NCBI GenBank assembly: GCA_023846275.1
Contig: JAIUJO010000185.1
Coordinates: 77,001-141,000 of the forward strand
Direction: 5' to 3'
Source of the DNA: Vanilla planifolia
Taxonomy: Eukaryota > Streptophyta > Magnoliopsida > Asparagales > Orchidaceae
DNA length: 64,000 bases
The position numbers and the translations under genes were made by a program. Below, in pieces: positions 55,072 through 64,000 of the stretch. Numbering within the stretch: the first letter of the stretch is position 1; each line of letters opens with the position of its first letter. The notes below the pieces were generated by a model that was not told where the DNA came from, did not search any database, and saw only the letters and a program-made list of their open reading frames with translations.

Positions 55072-58000
55072 TAATGTAACCATAATCACATGCATATGCA
55101 TGTTTGCACACATGAAAAGTAGACACACACACTCACACATACCCACACCTGGACAAGTACAAGAACACACATTCACACACACACACACTCAAAACTACAC
55201 ACACTTACATGTAGAGATCCATAGACACCCATGCATGTAGACACACAAGCATGCACACACAAAAATGCATAAATGCACACATAAATACACACACACTCAT
55301 GCAAATATGTGCACACACAAATTTACACATACACACACATGCAAAATACATGCGCATATAATGACACATGTATGCATGCACACATACATGCACATACATA
55401 TGCACACATGCAAACAAGCATGTACACACACACACATGAATACATGCAAACATGCATACATACACCCACTTATACACAAATAAGGCATGAACATGAAAGA
55501 ACACATGCACACATACACACACCTACATTTATATGTATGCACAGGTGTATATGCACATAAACATGCCCATGCATAGATAGACACATAGGCTCATGTATAA
55601 ACACACACACATGGACACTAATATACCCACCCACACATACACAAGCACACATCGACACTTGCACACACACAAACAAAAGCACAAATGCACACACACACAT
55701 CTACCTACAAACACATACACATAAACATGCTTGCATGCATGCACCCATGCACACATATGCACATGCACATGCCACATACACACATGTACATGCATGCATA
55801 AGCAAATGCACACATAAGTATAAGCACATACATAGGCATACAAACACATGGGCTCACAAACATGCACACAGATATGCACACGCACACATATTTGCACACT
55901 CACACATGCAAACAAATGCAAACACACTTGCTTAAACAAACATATACACACACTCACAAGAATGCATGCATAAACTCACATATACACACACATCCACATA
56001 AACATAATGCATAGACACACACACATGCATATGAACATAAATGCACACCTGCACATACAAACATGCAAGCCATTGCTCATGTTTGTGCTCATGGATACAC
56101 ACTTAAACAAACATGCATGTTTGTATGCACACTCATATAAATACACACACACTTATAGACACATGCACAAACTCACACATAGATGCATGCATGTACATGC
56201 ACATACATGCACACACACATGTACAAATACTCACATACGTGGACACACATGAACACATTGACATAGACACAAAAATGTATATATGCACACAGACATGCAC
56301 ACACAAATACACACACAAAATGCATGGTGATATGAACACATACCTTTACAGACATACACACACATAGATGCACCAACACATACAAACACGTAGGCTCACA
56401 CATGTACACGTGCACACATAAATGCACACACATATATGCATGCACATAAACACATGTGTGCTCACACACATGCAGGCATAGAGGGGCACACATATATGCC
56501 CACACACATGCACGCACATACACATGCATATGCACACACACCCACTCTCTAGCATACATACAAGCACACTTGTACACTAACACAATCTTAGATACACACA
56601 TATACACATACAAATATTCACATATGCATACATCCACACGAACACATGCACATGAGCATGCACATAAACTTATGCACACACATCCACACTCACAAAAACA
56701 TGAACACACATGCTAAGACACTCATACAAGCTCAAAACCACATAGACATACACACATGGATGCATGCACACACACATGCACAAATACACACACATGAACA
56801 TGCATGCACACAGATGCATACACACATACACACGCAATCACATGTGTGCACATATACATGCATAAGCACACACACACACACACACATGCATATGCACACA
56901 CAAGCACACACAACTATGTACATACATCTGCACTCATAGCCACACACACACATGCACACAAACACATGCATGCACACACTCATAGACATGCACTCATAAA
57001 TGTACACATGTGCCTATGTGCACATACATGCACATACCCACACTCACACACATAACACACACATGAATATACACACACCATTAAACACACCACAATGCAG
57101 ACATGCACATTCATTCATGCATGTATGCACGTGCACACACTCTCAAAACCAATTAAACAAATGCACACACACTCACACATGTATGTGCACAAACACACAA
57201 GCTGACATATAATCACACACTCATGCACACTCACATAAACACACACACACACACATATACACATATGCATGCATGAGCACACATGCATCCACACAAACAC
57301 ACATATACATCCACACACACACACATACAATAACAAGCATGCACATGTACACATACACATAGGTACACATGTAAATACACAAGCATATACACATGCACAT
57401 GTGCACACAAAAGTAGACATACACACACACAACTACACACACCCACATACTCACACATGTGCACACACAATACACACACATGCATACACACACATACAAA
57501 CATGCAAGCATGTGCACACACATTTGAACCTACTTACATTTGCTCATTACACACACATATTAATACATGCACATCCACACAAACACGTACACACATGTAC
57601 ACAAACATATAGACAAAAACACCCACACACACCCACACAAACACACCTACACATGCACATACAGACACACACACACACAGGCATGCACCCTACACAAACA
57701 GACAAACACATGGCACACAAGCACACTTACACACGTGCTCAAACATCTTCATGCACACACATGCATCAGTACTCGCATAGACATGCACACATATTGCAAC
57801 ACACACATACACATGTTCATACACATACACAAGTGTGAACTTGCACATACACATGCATATGCACACACACAAATTCACACAAAAGAAAACACACATGACA
57901 TATACAAACATGTAAACACAGCCACACACAAACACATACAAACACACATAGGCATGTGCACACATGTGCATGCACATGCACACATGCATAAATCGTCACA

Positions 58001-60896
58001 CACGTAAACACATGTGCACACACGCACACACATGCACCTTAACAGACTTATGCATACATAGAGACACATACTCTAGTGTGGATCATCTCACACTTGCACA
58101 CACCCATGCTCTCATGAAAATACATACACACACACACTTACAAAATACACACACACACACACACTTACACTCAAAAACTTAAAGACACAAATAAGCCAAC
58201 AAACACTAAAGCATAAGCACAAACACATATATACACATACAAACAAGCACATGTGCACATACATAAACACATACATACACACATGTGCACAAATGTACAC
58301 ACACTTGCATGCGTGCACTCAGACACCTACATACATGCACCCACCCACACACTAACAAGCACATGCACCTACAAACATACGCATGCACACACAAATATAC
58401 ACACACATATACTAGTACACCACATGTACACAAATGCACATATCCACACACACACACACACTCATAGATGCTCATCCACACAGATGAACAAATGCACATG
58501 AACACATATACACATGGGCAAGAACATATAAAGACACACACATATGAACTCTCACACACACACACACAAATGCACTCATATGCACAAACACACACACATG
58601 CGTGTATGCATGAACAAATGCATACATACACATATACTCATATGTATGTGCACTCACAAAAGCATACAAGCATACACATGCACAAAAACACAAAAATACA
58701 TGCACATGAACACCCACACCCATGTGCACATAGAAAACATGCTCACACACATACATGTATTAGCACAAAAGTGCACTCACACATGCATGCATGCACACAG
58801 ACACATGCATATGTACAAGCACACACAACACACATGCACACATGCAAAACACACACTTGCTCATACCCATATGCATGCATGCACAAAACCACACACATGA
58901 TCATGCACAGACAATGCACGTACACATTCAAACATAGACACATGCACACACACATATATGTGAAAGCATGCACATGTAAACATGCATGCACACACATAAA
59001 CACACACAAGCCCATAGGTACAAACACTAAAAAATACATGCATATGTACCCATGCACACACTTATGCATGCATGAGCACAAACATGCACAACTGCATGTA
59101 CACACACATATACATGCATATGAAAATGCATACACTCACAAGCACACATGTGCACAAACACACACACATGCATGCATACACACAGGCACATACATGTATA
59201 CCAATGCACACAAATGAATGTATAAGCATACACCTATCTACACATGCATAAGAACACATGCACTTTAATACATGCACATGGATGCACACCCACACACAAA
59301 AAATATACATGCACATGCACCAGCATGAACAAAAATACAAAGACATGCACTCTTACATGCAGATGCACACACAAGCCAACACACTTATGCAATCATGCAT
59401 AGTCATGTACCCAAATAAACACACAAAAATGCACATGAACACATCCACACACACACACAATCAGACTAACACATAAACTAACATACACACACACATATAC
59501 AAAAGCAGATCCCATAAACGCGCATGCACAGACACTAAGACATACACACAAGCAAATCCACACACATGAAGACACAAATGCATACACACACAAACACATA
59601 TGCATAAAGACACACATATGCATAAACACATGCACACACAAACATAAGCACTTGCAAACACACACATATACATAAGCACACACACCACTATGCACATAGA
59701 CTAGCATACCCACCCACCCAAACACGTATAAACACACACACATTCACATATACATGCATGCACAGACAAGTACACACTCACATAGGTGCATAGACCCATA
59801 CATATGTCCATGCATGCACACATGTGCACACACATACATGTAGCACACAAACATAGTAACACACATGCACAAATACATATGCACACACTCACATGCACAT
59901 TCACACATCACACATGCATCTACACAGACACACATTCACACATATTTGGATGCACTCACACACATGCTCATGTACCTAAATTGATGCACACACACACACA
60001 GATGTACCCAAACACTCACATAAGCACACACATAAACACACACACTCTTATGCACACAAACTAACACATGCACACACACATAGGCACACATATACACAAA
60101 TGTGCATACACACACACATAAAAACACATGCACAAGCACACATATATGCACACATGTGCACACATGCACATTCACACATGTGAGAGTTAACACATGCACA
60201 CACACACACACACACAAAAGCACACACTTGTACTTATACTCATATGCATGTGCTAAAACAAAAGCACACAAGTGAATACATGCACATGAAAACACACACC
60301 AATATGTACACACACAAACATGCTCACACACATACATGGATAGGCACACATGCACACACATGAGCATATACAGATAGATGCACACATGAGCACAAACATA
60401 CACTTGCGTGCACACACACAGGCATGCTAGTATGAAAAGGAACACACATGTATGCCAGCATGCAAAGGAACACACACATGCTCACACAAAGCACATGCAT
60501 GTGAAAACATCACATGTGCACACACACACACCCACACATATACATGAAAGAATGCACAAACACATACAAGCCCAAAAGCATAGAAATAAAAAGGCATGCA
60601 TGTGCACTGATAGATGCACACACACATGGACCCATGCACACAAACTCATCTAGGAGTAGATAAATTTACATACACACATGCAAACATGAAAATGCACAAA
60701 CTCACAAGAACACATGTGCATAGACATGCACAAACACATTCATGGACTAAGACAAATACATACATGCCCACTTACACATACACATAAACATGCATATGCA
60801 TATACTCATACACACATGCATAGGCACACACATGCTCAACACATGCACATGCATGCATACCCACACACACACATGCATGCACATGCACACACACAC
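41396..60896. repeat. CA-rich degenerate array (opposite orientation, 19.5 kb)
   Basis: This has the same composition and word content as the flanking TG blocks but complemented: CACACATGCACA-type words dominate the + strand and TG-rich frames lie on the minus strand. No landmark of the 1.5 kb unit was recognised here in reverse complement. There are hints of other medium-range repetition, such as ATGCTCACACACATACATG near 58,739 and again near 60,321. No gene, RNA or intact mobile element is visible. Short non-array scraps occur at about 47,553-47,571 and 58,070-58,090. Confidence 0.92.
53011..53275. repeat. 131-133-base tandem duplication, two copies
   Basis: Copy 1 is about 53,011-53,141 and copy 2 about 53,142-53,275. 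Both hold CATACCCATAGACACTCATG followed by ATGTACATGCACACACA and AATGCAACCACACATGCAC. The second copy has two extra A bases in an A run, and a few substitutions cluster at the left edge. This is a recent local duplication inside the CA block. Confidence 0.9.
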
Positions 60897-61136
60897 AAGT
60901 TATTTACCTTATATTATTTATTTTTATTTCTTTTATTCTATCTCTATCTCATATGTTATATTATACACTTTACCACTCTTTATTTATTTTGCCTCTTTAC
61001 TTCTTTTTTATTTGTATTACTCTAGTTCTTTACCTTTGTCTTTTTTTCCTGATATTACTCTTCATTATCCATGACCTTCTTACCTCTTTCTCTTGATACA
61101 ACCTCCTTCTTATTCACTCATCCTTTCTCATTCTTT
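60897..61136. other. Pyrimidine-rich AT-rich island at the second orientation switch
   Basis: A 240-base stretch of mostly T and C on the + strand (phrases such as TTTTATTTCTTTTATTC and CCTCTTTCTCTTG) separates the CA block on the left from TG array on the right. It has no alternating character and no similarity that I can see to the LTR element. Open frames running through it begin in the array and carry no motif. It could be a breakpoint filler, original flank, or the scrap of an old insertion. Confidence 0.8.
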
Positions 61137-64000
61137 GCATTTGTGCATGGGTTTGCATGTGCACATGTGTGCTTGTGCACATGTGTACATCTATATGTGT
61201 GTGCACTCTTGTCTGTTTCAATTTTGTATGCCTGTGTGTGTGTGCATGAACATCAATGTATGTGTGTAAGCACCCAAGCTCATTTGCATGTGTGTAAGTG
61301 CAAGCACATTCATGAGTGTGTGTGTGTGCATATGTCTAGGAGTGTGTGGATATTTGTGTGTGTGTATATGTGTGTGTGAATATGGTATATGTGTGTGTGG
61401 GTACATGTGTGCCTTTTCATTTGTGTGTGTGTTTGTGCCTGTGTATGTGCTTGTGCATGTGTAAGATTGTTCATGTGTGTCGTGCATGTGTGTACATGTA
61501 TGTCTACATGCATGTGTGCTTGTGTATGTGTGTATGTGTTTGCAGCATGTGTGTACCTATGTGTTTGTCTATGTGCATGCACACAAGCATATGCATGCAT
61601 GTATACATGTGTGTGTGTGTGTGTGCAAGTGTTAGCATGTTGTATGTGCTAGTGTATGCATGTGCATGTGTCCATACATGTGTATGTATGTGTACATATA
61701 TGTGAGCATGTACATGTATTTGTTCATGCGTATGCAGGCATATGTGTGTGTGTGTATGTATGTGAGAGCTTGTGCATAGTGTGTGAGTGTGTGTGTGCAT
61801 GTGTGAGTGCTTATGCTTATGCATTTGTGTTCATGTGTGAACACTTGTGCATGTGTGTGTGTAAGCATAGATGTGCGAATGTGTGTGTGTGTGTGTCTGT
61901 ACATGTGTGTGTTTGTGCATGCACATGTGTGTAAATGTTTGTCTACATGTGTGTGGTTGTCTGTGTGCATGTGGGTGCATTCACACATGTGTGGGTGTAT
62001 GTGTGTTTGTGCATGCATCTTAGTTTTTGTGCATGTGTGCATTTATGTGTGCATGTGTTTATATGTGTGTTTACATTCACAAGTGTTTGTGCACTTTTGG
62101 GTTTGTCTGAGCATGTGCACATTGGGTGTGTTTGTGCATGTGTAATGCATGTATGTTGGTGTATGTGTGTGTGTTTTTGTGATTGTGTATGCATGCATGT
62201 GTGTGCATGTCTGTTCATGCTTATGCCTATACATGTTTGTGCATATGTGTGTGCCTATATATGCACTTGTGAGTGTGTGCTAGTATGTATGTGTATATTT
62301 GCATATGTTTGAGTGTATCCATGTGTCTGCTTTGTTACATGTGGATTTGTGTGTGCGCTTGTACGCATGTGTGTTTGTTGCCTTGTATTTATGTGTGTGT
62401 GTGTGTGTATGTGCAGTTATGTATTTACATGTTTTTTGTGTCTGTGCTTATGGAAGTGTGTGTGTGCATGTCTATGTGTACATGTTTGTCTGGGTGCATT
62501 TGCTTGCTTTCATTCATGCATATGTGTGTCATTTGTATATGTTTTTGTTTTCGTGTGCATATATCTTTGTATGCATGTGCACATGTGCATGTGTGAGCAC
62601 AGTCCTACATGTGTGTGAAAATGTGTACCAATGTGTGTGTATATACATGCATGCCTAATATGTTTGCACTTATTTTTATGCATGTGTGCTTATGTTCTTG
62701 TGTGCATGTGTGTACATGTGTGTGTGTATGAGTGTGTGTGTGTGTGTATGTGTGCCACTTTATGTGTTCATGTATATGTGGGTATGTATGTTGTTCAGAT
62801 GTTTGTATTTGATGTGTGTGATGTTTTCGTGTGTGCATCTGTGTGTGTGCATAAGTGCTAGTGTGTGTGTGTGTTTTTGTGTGTGTGAATGAGAGTACAG
62901 GTTTGTGTGTGGTTTTACATGTGCATGTGTGTGTTTGCATTTGTGTGCATGGGCTCATATGCTTCTGTGTGATTGTTCGTTTATGTGCAGAAGTTTGTCT
63001 GCATGCATGTGTTTGCGTATGTGTATGCATGTGTGCATTCAAGTTTGTGTGTACTCATGTGTGTGTGTATATGAGCTACCGCACATATCTGTGTGTGCTT
63101 GCATGTCATAGTGAGCATATGTGTGTGCATATTTGCATGGATGTGCATGTGTGTGTGCATGAATATGAGTTTGTATATGTTTGTGTGCACTTGCTTATGT
63201 GCGTGTGTATGTGCATTTGTATGAGTTTTTGTGCATATGAGTGCATATGTTTATGTGCATTTGTGCTTATACTAGTGTGTAGGTCTATGCATGTGTGTTT
63301 ATGAGTATGTGTGTGCATGTGTGTGTATGTGCATGTGTGGTGTGTGCATGTTTCTATGTGTGTAGGCATATGCATGTGTGCAAATGCACATGTTTGTATG
63401 TGTTTGAGTTTTTTTGTGCCTTTGTGTCTATGTGTGTGTGCACTATTGCATTTTTCTGCATGTGTAGTCGTGTGTGTGTGTGTGTTTATGCATGTGTGTG
63501 CATGTGGCTATGTGTACATGTTTGTAATCATGTGCATGTGTGGTAGTGCATGGGTGTGTGCATTCGTGTGTTGTGTGGTTGTGTATATATTCTTATGTGT
63601 GTCTGCATGGGTATGCATCAGTGCATATGTATGGGTGTGTGTGCAAGTTTATGTGCATGTTTGTGCTTATGTGTATGCATGTGTGTGCACAGATGTATTC
63701 ATGTGTTTGTTTATATTTTTGTGAGCATGCCTGTTTGTTTGTGCATGTGTGTGTGTGCACATGCATGTATGCATATGCATTTGTGTCTGTATGCATTTGC
63801 ATGTTTGTTTGTATGCTTGTTTATACGTATGTTTATTGTGTGTGCATGTTTATGTTTGTGTATTTGCATGTTTTTTCATGTCTGTGAGTTTGTGTGTAGG
63901 GGTGCACATTTAATATGCATGTATGTGTGTATGTAGGAGTGTTTGTCTCTTGTGTATGCATTAAATATGTGAATGTTTGTGTATGTGCATGCATGTGTGT
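61137..64000. repeat. TG-rich degenerate array, right segment
   Basis: TG character resumes with GCATTTGTGCATGGGTTTGC and continues to the window end. Composition is the same as 7869-41,395. I recognised no copy of the 1.5 kb unit landmarks here. The array runs off the right edge, as it does off the left edge, so its true size is unknown. Confidence 0.92.

Noticed and set aside
60714-61074. Open frames crossing the CA array into the pyrimidine island, with hydrophobic Tyr/Phe/Leu-rich tails
   Set aside because: The apparent membrane-like tail is simply T-rich DNA translated. The frames start in repeat sequence and have no supporting signal.
1-64000. Hundreds of open frames encoding Cys/Val/Met/His-rich or Thr/His-rich proteins, up to 407 residues
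   Set aside because: TG/CA repeats contain few stop codons in any frame, so long frames arise on both strands and overlap each other. There is no domain, codon bias or consistent start context, and translated similarity between frames only reflects the DNA repeat.

Overview
The window has no gene I can defend. About 56.8 kb of the 64 kb is degenerate, mostly alternating purine-pyrimidine sequence built from TG, CA, TA and GC steps, with TGTGTGCATGTG-like words. The only other DNA is a 6.7 kb AT-rich LTR retrotransposon fossil and a 240-base pyrimidine-rich island. The organism is most likely a flowering or other seed plant. The evidence is the retroelement: LTRs of about 2.3 kb, a primer-binding site matching initiator-methionine tRNA (TGGTATCAGA on the minus strand), a copia-type gag remnant, and AGTCCCACATC and GAGGGGGTGAATT words that I recall from plant intergenic repeats. 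I cannot name the species.

Layout. 1-1180: TG-rich array. 1181-7868: LTR element on the minus strand, with TG array on both sides and a possible degenerate 5-base target duplication, so it appears to have landed inside an existing array. 7869 to about 41,395: TG-rich array. About 41,396-60,896: the same kind of DNA in the opposite orientation (CA-rich on the + strand). 60,897-61,136: pyrimidine-rich, AT-rich island. 61,137-64,000: TG-rich again. The simplest reading is one array with a segment of about 19.5 kb inverted, or two array domains of opposite orientation.

The array has structure above the dinucleotide level. A higher-order unit of about 1.4-1.6 kb occurs three times in tandem at about 25,011-29,538. 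More diverged copies lie at about 32,090-33,712, 33,713-34,915 and 37,170-38,770. Each carries the same ordered set of non-TG landmarks (GCAAAGGTAC, GACCTTTTTAG, GCAATTGTGTACACCCATC, GGGGGATTGTGG or variants). Younger local duplications are a 320-base pair at 13,525-14,186, a 36-base triplet at 35,094-35,201, a 107-base pair at 36,251-36,462 and a 131-133-base pair at 53,011-53,275.

The hundreds of Cys/Val/Met/His-rich (or Thr/His-rich) open frames are a property of TG/CA repeats, which rarely make stop codons, and I do not annotate them as genes. No RNA gene, CRISPR array, origin or promoter could be supported.
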